In this document: in pieces, positions 35,233 through 44,232 of the stretch
Layout of the letters: the number at the start of each line of letters is the position of its first letter
Numbering within the stretch: position 1 is the stretch's first letter
Source of the DNA: Chitinophagaceae bacterium
Lineage (GTDB): Bacteria > Bacteroidota > Bacteroidia > Chitinophagales > Chitinophagaceae
Direction: 5' to 3'
Assembly (NCBI GenBank): GCA_019752045.1
Contig: JAIEMP010000014.1
Span: forward strand, 32,684 to 96,683
Length of the DNA: 64,000 bases
The notes under the pieces: generated by a model
Seen by the model: the letters and a program-made list of their open reading frames with translations, nothing else
Database searches by the model: none
Told to the model about the DNA's origin: nothing
Position numbers and translations under genes: made by a program

Positions 35233-36267
35233 TTATTGAATTTTAAACCTCCACTCCGGTATAAATTCCCGGCTGTATAAAAACGAATTGGGAAATTGTG
35301 AACTTGAACCATACCCGCCATCCAGCATATTTTCTGCTACTGCAGATAACACAAGATTTGTTTCCTGTATGCCTTCGAAATAGTGAAGTGCCCAGCGATA
35401 GGTTCTTTTGGTTAATGGTAATTGTTCTGTTTTTTTAAGCGTACCATTTAAGTCTACTTTTCTTGTGTAGCTGGATGCGGGAGAAAGATTCAACTGATTT
35501 CCTGTAACCGAGTATGTACCTTTTTCATCTGTTAGTGCAAAATCATTTGAGCTGAATTGACTTTCTCCGTGAAACGTATATGTGCCATTTGCTTTAAAAT
35601 CATACTGGCCTTTATGATAACCTGCATTTACAAGATTTACCAGAACTCCATTTTGATATTGCGGCGGGCTGCTTGCTGATTTCGCCCATTTGCCCACAAT
35701 TGTTTTGCCTTCTGCAGAAACAGGAGCACTAACTGTTACTGAGCTGCCTGCCTTGTTCTGTTTAATGTTAAGGATCAAAGATTGCCAGAGAGAGTCGTAC
35801 CGCTGCAGATCCTTTTGTGTATTGGAAACTGCTATTACACTTTGAATGCTGTTACCACAATCAAACACATTCAGCTGCACATAGTATTTGTTACCATTCT
35901 GATCTGTTGCTTTTGCTCCGAGACGCTGAAAGCTGCTTCCTTTTTTAGTTTTTAAATTAAGCGGTGAAGCAAATGTGAGCACGGTGAAATTTTTTTCGAT
36001 CAACTCCTTCCATTCAGTGTTAAAATCTGTTTGTTTATTTCCGCTGGATGGCTGTGTTTGATAAATAACCAGCTGGCAAAACGTTTTGTCTTTATTATGA
36101 AAAGTCAGTTGCCTGTAACTATCTGTTGAAAGGGATTCCCAGTCTTTTGGAACGGAAAAAACAATATGATCAATACTGTCTTTTATTTGTGCAATACAAA
36201 CAGTGGGTAGCCATAATGCTGCATAAAGAACAAAACGTACAAGAGTGCGACGCAACAACAGATCCAT
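35233..36267 (-). CDS. Secreted protein with lipocalin-like C-terminal domain, 344 aa (operon gene 2)
   Basis: A signal peptide (LVRFVLYAALWLPTVCIAQ) is followed by a first domain of about 150 residues (IVFSVPKDWESLSTDSYRQLTF...SVIAVSNTQ) and a second part that reads like a lipocalin-type module (IVGKWAKSAS, GQYDFKANGTYTFHGES, GTYSVTGNQLNLSPASS). These modules usually bind small hydrophobic molecules or act as structural domains. It starts 30 bases after the stop of the ZU5 gene. Confidence 0.72.
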   Translation of the reverse strand: MDLLLRRTLVRFVLYAALWLPTVCIAQIKDSIDHIVFSVPKDWESLSTDSYRQLTFHNKDKTFCQLVIYQTQPSSGNKQTDFNTEWKELIEKNFTVLTFASPLNLKTKKGSSFQRLGAKATDQNGNKYYVQLNVFDCGNSIQSVIAVSNTQKDLQRYDSLWQSLILNIKQNKAGSSVTVSAPVSAEGKTIVGKWAKSASSPPQYQNGVLVNLVNAGYHKGQYDFKANGTYTFHGESQFSSNDFALTDEKGTYSVTGNQLNLSPASSYTRKVDLNGTLKKTEQLPLTKRTYRWALHYFEGIQETNLVLSAVAENMLDGGYGSSSQFPNSFLYSREFIPEWRFKIQ

Positions 36268-36297
36268 AGTAGTAAAGCTGATTGGTGAATAAATATT

Positions 36298-37740
36298 TTA
36301 CAGTCTCCTTATTTTAATGATCGTTTCTTCTTTTTTTATTTTTTTATGGATCATATTTTTTGATGATTCGCCGTAGTAATGCACAATGATTTCATTGCCG
36401 TCTGTTTCAAAATGTATGTATTTAGGATCAGCAGGCAGAGGCATGCTTGGCATCACCACCTTCGGTGATCGGGGACATTGCTGCTCGGCAGCAGGTGTAT
36501 TGCCAAAAGAAGGTAACAGGGCAATGTATACTTCTGTCATTGGTTTTTCTTTGGATGCAGGGATCACTTTTGAAGACTGCATTCCTGCTATTTCCACATT
36601 GGCTTTGTAGGTTTCTTTATTGGTATATTGATGATTGCATTTGGTACAGGGATCCCAATCGCTCCAGGGTTTATAATTAATAATATTGCTGATGCTGGCA
36701 AGCTTGTCATCGAATTGTATAACACAACTGGAAGAATCAATATAATGAAAACAACCGGCGAAGTTTTTATGAATGTATGTAAACAGATACCCGGGCCCGG
36801 TAATTTTTATATTGCTGACAAGCAAAACTGTTTTGGTTACTCCTTTTGGAAAATAAATTTTTAGTTTAACCGAAACGGCAACGGGGTTTTGCGAAGGAAC
36901 GGATGATGGTGCTTTGAAATTCGCCGTTTTTTTACCCGATATTGTTCCCACTTCACTGTTTCCATTTTCAATTCCGTTTACTGCCCAGCTTAAAACATCA
37001 TACCTATGCTTTAATGACTGCAATTCATCATCATTGTTTTTTTTCAAGGGAGGCAATATATTTCCATCTACTGACTGTCCATTGCTGTTAACATCATTTA
37101 CTTCTACCTGCACCAGCGGTTCAAGTAAATCGCCATCAACCGACGGACCATTTTTCACTGGAACATTTTCTGCAGGCTCTTGTTTTGGCGGAGGGTATTC
37201 GGCTATGTATAACTTAACTGTTCCGTTTGTTTGAACAGTTGCTTTTTTTGGTTTCAATACAAACCTTGAAACAACCGTCCAGTAACTGAAATGAGGTACC
37301 AGTCCTTTCACTGTATTCTTTACCGGATCAATCACAATGTTTTTTAACTGAAACCATTGACCTTTTTCTGATTGGGTTGCAATGCCACTGTATTCCTGGT
37401 CGGGTAACGTATAAAAAACGAGTTGAACAGGTTTTTTAAATTTAATACCCGAAGGTTCTAACTGATAGGCCCCTTCAGTTGTTTCATTTATTTCGTTTGT
37501 TACTGATTGAATTGAAATGGTTGTTTCAGTATCTAAAGCACCGGCCGGGAAAATTACATCGAGCCTGCCATCAGCAGATTTTAGTACACCTCCTTTAGCT
37601 CCGACTTTTGCCGAAGTACTATTGCCCAATGGTTTGCCGGTTGCAGTAACAACAGGCAATCGGCTGGTATCTGCAACTTTGGTTTGTGCAAAACTACTTT
37701 GTGCAATAAAGAAGCATATGATGAATGAACGTAATTGCAT
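36298..37740 (-). CDS. Secreted ZU5-like domain protein, 480 aa (operon gene 1)
   Basis: A signal peptide (MQLRSFIICFFIAQSSFAQ) is followed by a ZU5-like beta domain at about 45-125 (GGVLKSADGRLDVIFPAGALDTETTISIQ...GIKFKKPVQLVFYT), a feature of surface and cytoskeleton-linked proteins. A proline-rich linker (EYPPPKQEPAENVPVK) and further beta-domain text follow, with paired cysteines in DPCTKCNH. First gene of a five-gene operon; its start is 165 bases from the divergent histidine kinase gene. Confidence 0.78.
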   Translation of the reverse strand: MQLRSFIICFFIAQSSFAQTKVADTSRLPVVTATGKPLGNSTSAKVGAKGGVLKSADGRLDVIFPAGALDTETTISIQSVTNEINETTEGAYQLEPSGIKFKKPVQLVFYTLPDQEYSGIATQSEKGQWFQLKNIVIDPVKNTVKGLVPHFSYWTVVSRFVLKPKKATVQTNGTVKLYIAEYPPPKQEPAENVPVKNGPSVDGDLLEPLVQVEVNDVNSNGQSVDGNILPPLKKNNDDELQSLKHRYDVLSWAVNGIENGNSEVGTISGKKTANFKAPSSVPSQNPVAVSVKLKIYFPKGVTKTVLLVSNIKITGPGYLFTYIHKNFAGCFHYIDSSSCVIQFDDKLASISNIINYKPWSDWDPCTKCNHQYTNKETYKANVEIAGMQSSKVIPASKEKPMTEVYIALLPSFGNTPAAEQQCPRSPKVVMPSMPLPADPKYIHFETDGNEIIVHYYGESSKNMIHKKIKKEETIIKIRRL

Positions 37741-37789
37741 AATGGTGCTATATCTGAGATAAATGTATTGTGTTGTAAAATGGCAACAG

Positions 37790-37850
37790 TCACCGGAAAA
37801 GGTGATTTTGAATCCGGAAGTACAGAATCACCCGAAACAGTGATTTTTGA
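37790..37850. promoter_or_regulatory. Direct repeats between the secreted operon and the histidine kinase
   Basis: Two similar 23-base boxes lie at 37790-37812 (TCACCGGAAAAGGTGATTTT...) and 37828-37850 (TCACCCGAAACAGTGATTTT...), 38 bases from start to start, with 3-4 differences. Each also has TCACC-n-GTGA symmetry. They sit in the divergent region and could bind the response regulator of the kinase pair. Confidence 0.5.
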
Positions 37851-37905
37851 AAAGAAGCTTGATAATGTTGTACAGAAAATGAATCTTTATAGAACAAACT
37901 GTTTA

Positions 37906-39906
37906 ATGAAAAAATGTTCATTCATATTATCTAAAGGCATTTTCCTGTTTTGTTTCTTTTTTTCCTGTACCGTATTTTCTCAAACTAAAACCATTGATAG
38001 TTTAACAAAAGAACTAACTCATCCAAAAAATGATACGTTCCGGATTGATGTATTATATAATCTTGCGCAGGAACAATATGGCTATGACAGTACAAAAGGC
38101 ATGCAATATCTGAATGAAGGAAATGTGCTTGCAAAAAAAATGAACTTTCTTTTTCAGATGGCCAATTATTACCAGATCAAGGCCAAGTTAAAAAATGATG
38201 AACCTCAAACGATTTTATGGATTGATACAGCAATTCAACTTTACAGGAAAAGTATTTCGCTGAACCAGACTCCGGTATATAATAAGAAGGCGTTACTGTC
38301 CATTGCTACCTGCAAAGCAGATATTGCCAATCAATTGAATAAAGGCGGCAAATACAAAGAAGCCATTGCTGCTCATTTAGAATCATTAGAGGCATGGAAA
38401 GCATCAGATGATCCGGACAGGAATGAAGCCATTGCAACAATTTATAACAGTATTGCTACTGTTTACTACAATATTAAAAACAATCAAAAAGCACTTGAAT
38501 ATGACAAGACTGCCCTGCAATATCGTTTGCTTGATGATAATGATGAGCTGTTGGCTAAATCATATTTTTTTGTAAGTGACGATTATGTGCTTTTGTCCAA
38601 TCTGGATTCTGCATTGGCTTATGTGCAAAAAGCCGAAGCGGCCGTTAAGAGAATTAACAAACCCGATCTGAACTATAATTATTATAACCGGATGGCAACT
38701 ATTTACAAAAGCAAGGGTCAATTTAAACAGGCAATTTTATACGATGAAAAGGCTTTGAATGAAGCGAAAGCGACGGGGAACCCATTTGTTATATCAAACG
38801 CAAACCGTTCACTGGGATTGGATTTTATTGAAACGCATGATTACAACAAAGCAAGAACATATCTTTTATCAGCACTGAAAACAGAGCAAGAGAACAAATA
38901 TGTGATAGCAAAAATAAATACACTCCGAAAACTGGTGGTGGTTGAAGAAAAGACAAATCAACCCGGACAGGCATTCAAATACCTGAAACAACTTTACGAG
39001 CTGGAGGATAGTATTAAAACAAATGAATCAAAAACGGCGGTTGCTGAAATTGAAAATAAATACCAGGCCACACAAAAACAGAAAGAGATTATACAATTGC
39101 AGAAAGATAAACAGGCGCAGGCTTTTTCTTTAAAGCAAAAATCTGCACTCAATTACATTCTTTTTGCTTCATTGGGTGTATTGATGATTGTTGGTTTACT
39201 GTTGTACAGAAATTATCGTCAAAAACAACAATTGCAGCTGCAGCAGATCAGTGAATTAGAAAAGGACAGGCAACTTGTTGCAGTTGATTCATTGTTAAAA
39301 GGTCAGGAAGAGGAAAGAAGCCGTTTGGCCAAAGATCTTCACGATGGCCTTGGTGGATTATTATCAGGCGTAAAATTTTCGTTAAGCAATATGAAAGACA
39401 ATTTAATTGTAACACCGGATAATATGGCTGTATTTGAGCGGTCGCTGGATATGCTTGATACATCCATTAAAGAATTACGCAGAGTAGCGCATAACATGAT
39501 GCCGGAGATGCTCACCAAATTTGGATTGGATGAAGCATTAAAGGAATATGCAAATAAGGTGACTGAAACAAAACTGCTGCAAATAAAATATCAGTCGTTT
39601 GGTATGAATGAGCGGTTGGACAGTTCAGTTGAAATTATTATCTACCGGATCATTCAGGAACTGGTGAATAATAGTTTAAAACATGCTGCGGCATCCGACA
39701 TGTTAATACAAATAGTAAAGGAAGGCAGCCGCCTGAGTGTATTGGCAGAAGATAACGGCAAAGGATTTGATACGGCATTAACAGAAAGCAGTAAAGGAGC
39801 AGGATGGACCAGTATCCGCTCAAGAGTTGAATATTTAAAAGGAAGAATTGATCTTCATTCCGCAAAAGAAAAAGGAACATCAGTTACCATCGAATTTAAT
39901 TTATAA
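37906..39906 (+). CDS. TPR-containing sensor histidine kinase (HisKA_3)
   Basis: I chose ATG 37906 because it begins the signal/membrane segment (MKKCSFILSKGIFLFCFFFSCTVFSQ); the frame is open to 37735 without a signal. A long array of TPR helices (to about residue 380) is probably periplasmic; a membrane helix follows (ALNYILFASLGVLMIVGLLLY). The dimerisation/phosphoacceptor motif is RSRLAKDLHDGLGG with His479, and the ATPase part has NN at 588-589 and DNGKGFD around 616. It overlaps nothing but is 2 bases from the response regulator start, the standard pair. This type of kinase works with NarL-type regulators. Confidence 0.9.
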   Translation: MKKCSFILSKGIFLFCFFFSCTVFSQTKTIDSLTKELTHPKNDTFRIDVLYNLAQEQYGYDSTKGMQYLNEGNVLAKKMNFLFQMANYYQIKAKLKNDEPQTILWIDTAIQLYRKSISLNQTPVYNKKALLSIATCKADIANQLNKGGKYKEAIAAHLESLEAWKASDDPDRNEAIATIYNSIATVYYNIKNNQKALEYDKTALQYRLLDDNDELLAKSYFFVSDDYVLLSNLDSALAYVQKAEAAVKRINKPDLNYNYYNRMATIYKSKGQFKQAILYDEKALNEAKATGNPFVISNANRSLGLDFIETHDYNKARTYLLSALKTEQENKYVIAKINTLRKLVVVEEKTNQPGQAFKYLKQLYELEDSIKTNESKTAVAEIENKYQATQKQKEIIQLQKDKQAQAFSLKQKSALNYILFASLGVLMIVGLLLYRNYRQKQQLQLQQISELEKDRQLVAVDSLLKGQEEERSRLAKDLHDGLGGLLSGVKFSLSNMKDNLIVTPDNMAVFERSLDMLDTSIKELRRVAHNMMPEMLTKFGLDEALKEYANKVTETKLLQIKYQSFGMNERLDSSVEIIIYRIIQELVNNSLKHAAASDMLIQIVKEGSRLSVLAEDNGKGFDTALTESSKGAGWTSIRSRVEYLKGRIDLHSAKEKGTSVTIEFNL

Positions 39907-39908
39907 AC

Positions 39909-40532
39909 ATGATCCGGTTATTTATTGTAGATGATCACCCCGTTGTTATTGAAGGTATTCTTTCATTAATAAAAAACGAAAAGGATATTGAATGGGTGGG
40001 GCAGGCAATGAATGCGCAATCATGCCTGGGATTTTTTGTGAATAATACAGCTCATATTGTTTTAATGGACATCAGTTTGCCGGATATGAGCGGAGTGGAT
40101 TTATGTGCCGTGATGAAAGAAAAATATCCGGGTATTTTTATTCTCGGTATCAGTACGTTTAACCAGGGTCTGTACATAAAAAAGATGATGGAAAACGGAG
40201 CTTCAGGTTATATCTTAAAAAATTCATCCAAAGAAGAATTATTAAAAGCCATTTATACTGTATGTGAGGGAGGTATTTATTTCAGTGGCGAGGCGGGTGA
40301 ATCTTTAAAGCAATATCAGCGAACAGAAAAAGAAGAAATTCCTGTATTAAGCAGAAGAGAAAAAGAAGTGCTAGAACTGATTGCAGAAGGATATACCAAC
40401 CCTGAAATAGCGGAGAAATTATTCCTGAGTTCATTTACGGTGGATAGCCACCGGAAAAACCTGATTGCCAAACTGAATGTTAAGAATACAGCAAGCCTGG
40501 TGAAATATGCCGTTGAAAAAAAACTGATCTGA
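39909..40532 (+). CDS. NarL/FixJ-family response regulator
   Basis: A receiver domain with Asp8-Asp9, the phosphorylation site Asp54 (VLMDISLPDM) and a conserved Lys later, joined to a LuxR-type helix-turn-helix at about 142-205 (SRREKEVLELIAEGYTNPEIAEKLFLSSFTVDSHRKNLIAKL). It starts 2 bases after the kinase stop. Likely target: the divergent region with the direct repeats at 37790-37850, thus the secreted operon, the kinase itself, or both. Confidence 0.92.
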   Translation: MIRLFIVDDHPVVIEGILSLIKNEKDIEWVGQAMNAQSCLGFFVNNTAHIVLMDISLPDMSGVDLCAVMKEKYPGIFILGISTFNQGLYIKKMMENGASGYILKNSSKEELLKAIYTVCEGGIYFSGEAGESLKQYQRTEKEEIPVLSRREKEVLELIAEGYTNPEIAEKLFLSSFTVDSHRKNLIAKLNVKNTASLVKYAVEKKLI

Positions 40533-40847
40533 ATCTTTCAACCTCCTTCATTACGACAAATCCATTCCTTACCTTCTCTTATCTTTTTTAGTTGAACGTG
40601 TAAGCTTTATTACCCCTGTTGAATGTGGTTTGTACAGTTATATTTTGCTCATCATTTAGTTTGGATCTGAGTTGATAGCAAGTTGAACCTGCCTTTCAAT
40701 ACGAAGAGGTTTAAGTATCAATAGAATGAGTTTATAAAAACATTTTGCTTTTCCAGGATGATGTTAAAATCTTTTGCAACCGTTTTCAGTTCAGCTAACA
40801 ACTAAGTTTTAATATATTTGAGCTCGCTTTACCCGTAAACCAAACGT
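40533..40847 (+). other. Non-coding stretch with nagB promoter candidate
   Basis: About 315 bases without a gene. A -7 box of the Bacteroidota type, TATATTTG, is at 40813-40820, 27 bases before the nagB ATG; no clear -33 box. Nothing else stands out; the stretch after the response regulator has no strong terminator hairpin that I can see. Confidence 0.45.
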
Positions 40848-42776
40848 ATGGCCAAAAAGACAGCTCCCATAGATCTCATTGACAGTTTCGAAAAAATTCC
40901 TACAAAGATTTTTAAATCGGCTAAAGACGGTTCTGCATTTGCTGCACAGCAAATAGCAACACTCATCCGTTCAAAAGCAGAACAGGGTAAAAACTGTGTG
41001 CTGGGACTTGCAACAGGATCAACACCCAAATCGTTGTATGCAGAACTGGTTCGTATGCATCGGGAAGAGGGGTTGAGTTTTAAACATGTTGTTGCATTTA
41101 ATCTGGATGAATATTATCCCATTGAACGTGATGCCATTCAAAGCTATCACCGCTTTATGAAACAACAGTTGTTTGATAAAGTAGATATTGATCCTGCTAA
41201 TTGCCATATACCCGATGGTACCGTTGATAAAGAACACATCAAACAACATTGTGCAGCTTACGAACAGCAGATTGCAGATGCAGGTGGTATTGATCTGGAG
41301 GTGTTGGGGATTGGTGTTAACGGACATATTGGTTTTAATGAACCCGGCTCAAGTTTATATACAAAAACAAGATTAACCACGCTCACTAACTCCACCCGAT
41401 TAGCCAACAGTTATGAGTTTGCCAACATGAGTGCAGTACCACGCCTGGCAATTACCATGGGCATCAGCACCATTTTAAAAGCAAAGAAAGTTTTGTTGAT
41501 GGCATGGGGCCCCACGAAAGCATTGGTGATTCATCAGTCAGTTGAAGGTGTGAGTACTGATCAGGTTCCTGCATCCCTTTTACAAAATCATGATGATGTA
41601 ACATTTGTGCTTGATGAAATGGCAGCGGCTGAGCTTACCCGTTATAAGAGCCCGTGGTTAACCGGTGAATGTGAGTGGACCAATAAAATGATCAAAAAAG
41701 CTGTGGTGAACATGGCGCTGAAATTAGGAAAGCCTGTGTTGAGTTTAACCAATACCGATTATAATGAATATGGTTTAAGTGATCTGCTGGTAGAAAAAGG
41801 TGAAGCTTACGAAATTAATCTGCAGGTATATTATATGTTGCGTGACAGTATTACGGGATGGCCGGGTGGTAAACCCAATGCAATAATTCCTGCACATCCT
41901 GAACGCAGCGAACCTTATCCAAAAAAAGTGGTTTTGTTTTCGCCACACCCGGATGATGATATTATTTCCATGGGTGGAACTTTTCAGCGTTTGCACGACC
42001 AGGGGCACGAAGTGCATGTGGCCTATCAAACAAGTGGCAATATTGCAGTAACAGATGAATTTGTTACAAGGTTCATGGATTTTGCAGTGGGATTTGAAGA
42101 AATGACCGGTGCAGATGCAACCAAATCAAAAAGTATTCTGGCAGAAGCAAGAGGTTATCTTGAAAATAAAAAGTCGAACCAAATTGACACAGAAGATATC
42201 CGCAACATTAAAGGACTCATCCGCCGTTGCGAAGCAGCGGCAACCTGCCGGTATGTTGGTTTAAAAGAAGGACAATGGCATTTTCAAAACCTGCCGTTTT
42301 ATGAAACAGGTACCATTGAAAAAAAGCCGATGAGTGAAAAAGATGTACAACTCACTATTGACTTACTCCGTGAAATAAAACCGCAACAGGTTTATTGCGC
42401 CGGCGACTTTGCAGATCCGCATGGTACGCACCTTGTTTGCTTTAATGTGGTACTGGAAGCATTACAACGGATTAAAACAGATGGCGACAAATGGATCAAC
42501 GATTGCTGGTTATGGTTATATAAAGGCGCATGGCAGGAGTGGAACATTGAAGAAATTGAAATGGCTATTCCCATGAGCCCCGAGCAATTAATGAAAAAAC
42601 GTTTTGGCATTTTTATTCATCAGTCGCAGAAAGATATGGTGCCTTTCCAGGGAAGCGACAGCCGTGAGTTTTGGCAACGTGCTGAAGAACGCAATGCAGC
42701 CACAGCGGATGTATATGGCAAACTCGGTCTTACACAATATGCCGCCATGGAAGCGTTTGTGCGTTGGCATTATTGA
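40848..42776 (+). CDS. nagB: Glucosamine-6-phosphate deaminase fused to PIG-L/LmbE-type deacetylase domain
   Basis: Residues 1-265 are NagB: LDEYY (86-90), the active-site loop NGHIGFNEP (158-166) and the sugar-binding GLATGSTP (53-60). It turns glucosamine 6-phosphate into fructose 6-phosphate and ammonia. From about 350 a PIG-L/LmbE domain follows with the zinc motif SPHPDDD (365-371) and later the His of DPHGTH. This 640-residue fusion is usual in Bacteroidota; the second domain may remove an acyl group, but its substrate is not settled. The gene stands alone with a TATATTTG box upstream, and its stop lies in a heptanucleotide repeat. Confidence 0.93.
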   Translation: MAKKTAPIDLIDSFEKIPTKIFKSAKDGSAFAAQQIATLIRSKAEQGKNCVLGLATGSTPKSLYAELVRMHREEGLSFKHVVAFNLDEYYPIERDAIQSYHRFMKQQLFDKVDIDPANCHIPDGTVDKEHIKQHCAAYEQQIADAGGIDLEVLGIGVNGHIGFNEPGSSLYTKTRLTTLTNSTRLANSYEFANMSAVPRLAITMGISTILKAKKVLLMAWGPTKALVIHQSVEGVSTDQVPASLLQNHDDVTFVLDEMAAAELTRYKSPWLTGECEWTNKMIKKAVVNMALKLGKPVLSLTNTDYNEYGLSDLLVEKGEAYEINLQVYYMLRDSITGWPGGKPNAIIPAHPERSEPYPKKVVLFSPHPDDDIISMGGTFQRLHDQGHEVHVAYQTSGNIAVTDEFVTRFMDFAVGFEEMTGADATKSKSILAEARGYLENKKSNQIDTEDIRNIKGLIRRCEAAATCRYVGLKEGQWHFQNLPFYETGTIEKKPMSEKDVQLTIDLLREIKPQQVYCAGDFADPHGTHLVCFNVVLEALQRIKTDGDKWINDCWLWLYKGAWQEWNIEEIEMAIPMSPEQLMKKRFGIFIHQSQKDMVPFQGSDSREFWQRAEERNAATADVYGKLGLTQYAAMEAFVRWHY

Positions 42777-42813
42777 GTGATGAGTGATGAGTGATGAGTG
42801 ATGAGTGATGAGT
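42774..42813. repeat. Heptanucleotide tandem repeat, unit TGAGTGA
   Basis: Five exact head-to-tail copies of TGAGTGA (42774-42808) and a partial sixth. The first copy supplies the nagB stop codon. One of several 7-base-period tracts in this part of the window (see finding). Confidence 0.9.
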
Positions 42814-42878
42814 CCGTGGTTGTGCAAGTTCAAAAAAATTTATATAGTCTATCAGATTTTTTATTTTCAGTTTAATGA

Positions 42879-43076
42879 TCAACCATGTCGCATAGCTTTA
42901 ATGATACGATCGGTACGTTTCTCTGCCCGTGCATTATTGAGTGATACAACAGCCCAAACAGCTGCGGGAATCCAGCCGAGAATTGTGATTTGCAGAATGA
43001 TACAGAGTATGCCGGTAAATATTTTCCCCCGCAAAAAAAAGGAAAGCCAGGGAAGAAGAATGGCAATGAGTGTCAT
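42879..43076 (-). CDS. YqaE/Pmp3-family small membrane protein, 65 aa
   Basis: A 65-residue hydrophobic protein with two transmembrane helices (LIAILLPWLSFFLRGKIFTG; CIILQITILGWIPAAVWAVVSL) and a basic tail. The layout matches the UPF0057/PMP3 family, which modulates membrane potential and salt tolerance in other organisms: ILLPxLxxFL...GWIPAxxxAV. Start at ATG 43076. It is divergent to a longer member of the same family at 43282, so two relatives lie side by side. Confidence 0.82.
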   Translation of the reverse strand: MTLIAILLPWLSFFLRGKIFTGILCIILQITILGWIPAAVWAVVSLNNARAEKRTDRIIKAMRHG

Positions 43077-43234
43077 GAATAGGTTTTTGATGAAGATAAG
43101 GAAAATAGACTTTTGTTTGATTGCGAAAAATTTCGGTCAGAATTATCAATTTCGTTTGTAAATATTTCCGGCAACAGATCAGACGTTGTTACCTGATCAG
43201 GTTTATTATTTCTTTGATAACAGTTGAAGCAGTT

Positions 43235-43242
43235 TATCTTTG
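43235..43242 (+). promoter_or_regulatory. Bacteroidota-type -7 box TATCTTTG before the second YqaE gene
   Basis: TATCTTTG fits TAnnTTTG and lies 39 bases before ATG 43282; TTTG at 43213-43216, 18 bases upstream, may be the -33 element. A promoter by pattern only. Confidence 0.5.
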
Positions 43243-43281
43243 GCGCAGAATTTGTTCATTTCTTTTAAAATTATACTGTTT

Positions 43282-43683
43282 ATGAAAAAACAACTTTTAC
43301 TCTGCTCGTTTTTATTTGTCCTTTTGTTTCAGTCAACTGCAGTGAATGCTTTAATTGTTCCTGTAAAGCAAAGCGCTGTTCCTGAAAAAGTAATGACCGA
43401 ATCGGTTGATGAATTCAAGCAACTCTCTAAGAAAGAAAAAAAGCAACGCATCAAGGAAGTAAAAAAACAACTGAAGTTGTTCAAGGCAAACAAAGCTGCC
43501 GGAAAAGCAGATGATGAAGAATTGATTTTGCTGGTGGTGCTGGCTATTCTTTTACCACCATTGGCCGTGTATCTGCATCAGAATGCCATCAATACAAAAT
43601 TCTGGATCAGCCTGGTGTTAACGCTGCTCTTCTTTTTACCGGGAGTAATCTATTCGTTACTGGTTGTACTGGGAGTTGTATAG
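43282..43683 (+). CDS. YqaE/Pmp3-family protein with signal peptide and charged linker, 133 aa
   Basis: ATG 43282 starts a signal peptide (MKKQLLLCSFLFVLLFQSTAVNA); the frame is open a little further up but without plausible start. A lysine-rich linker (FKQLSKKEKKQRIKEVKKQLKLFK) leads to two transmembrane helices (LILLVVLAILLPPLAVYL; FWISLVLTLLFFLPGVIYSLLVVLGVV) of the Pmp3 type. The extended N-terminus is common in Bacteroidota members. Divergent to the short relative at 42879-43076 and followed by a terminator. Confidence 0.85.
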   Translation: MKKQLLLCSFLFVLLFQSTAVNALIVPVKQSAVPEKVMTESVDEFKQLSKKEKKQRIKEVKKQLKLFKANKAAGKADDEELILLVVLAILLPPLAVYLHQNAINTKFWISLVLTLLFFLPGVIYSLLVVLGVV

Positions 43684-43707
43684 TGTTCTCTTAAAGCAAA
43701 CAATATG

Positions 43708-43741
43708 AACAGCAGCAATTAAAAGTGATGCTGTTTTTTTA
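43708..43741 (+). terminator. Rho-independent terminator after the YqaE-family gene
   Basis: AACAGCA (43708-43714) pairs with TGCTGTT (43729-43735), with eight T at 43734-43741. A seven-base stem with long loop. Confidence 0.65.
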
Positions 43742-43946
43742 TTTGAGAAGTTTTTATTCGATTTTTGTTTCGATTGGTGGAGACTGCAACTAATAAGAAA
43801 AAGTCAGGTTAACCTTCATCGGCCTATCTTTACTCACTTTTATTTTGGTTGTACAGTTGTTGCTGCTGAAAGCACAATATGAAAAAACGGGAAGAGAATA
43901 CCCTGCAGCCATCAATAAATAATTCATTAAACTTAAATTTAATTGT

Positions 43947-44042
43947 ATGTCGAAAAAGAAAGTTGAACCCAGAAAGAATAAGCCTGCTAAAAGGAAAAGC
44001 TCAGCACAGAGGAAAGCGGATCCAAAGAAAAAAGCCCGCTGA
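43947..44042 (+). CDS. Very basic 31-aa small protein
   Basis: A frame from ATG 43947 to TGA 44040-44042 that encodes 31 residues, of which about half are Lys or Arg (starts MSKKKVEPRKNKPAKRK). It is closely followed by a strong terminator at 44056-44082, which supports a real transcription unit. An overlapping longer frame (43879-44088) reads through the terminator and looks like a shadow. Small Lys/Pro-rich proteins of this type may bind nucleic acid; function unknown. Confidence 0.6.
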   Translation: MSKKKVEPRKNKPAKRKSSAQRKADPKKKAR

Positions 44043-44055
44043 GATCAAAGCGCAG

Positions 44056-44082
44056 AAAGCCCGGTTTACAGCCGGGCTTTTT
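44056..44082 (+). terminator. Strong terminator after the 31-aa gene
   Basis: AAAGCCCGG (44056-44064) pairs with CCGGGCTTT (44072-44080) and ends in TTTTT. A nine-base stem. Confidence 0.88.
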
Positions 44083-44232
44083 ATATAAAGTAACTCAAGG
44101 GCATTCAATTAAAATGATTTAATTGCTCCGAAGTTCGCAACGTTCCAGTCAGCTTAGTGCAGTCAATTATCTCTATCTATGGGGAGACCTTGCTGCAAAT
44201 GAAGTACATCAGGGCTGTAGAGCATACACACT

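Noticed and set aside
43879..44088. 69-residue frame overlapping the 31-residue basic gene
   Set aside because: It runs through the strong terminator and its text has no protein-like pattern; the shorter frame is preferred.
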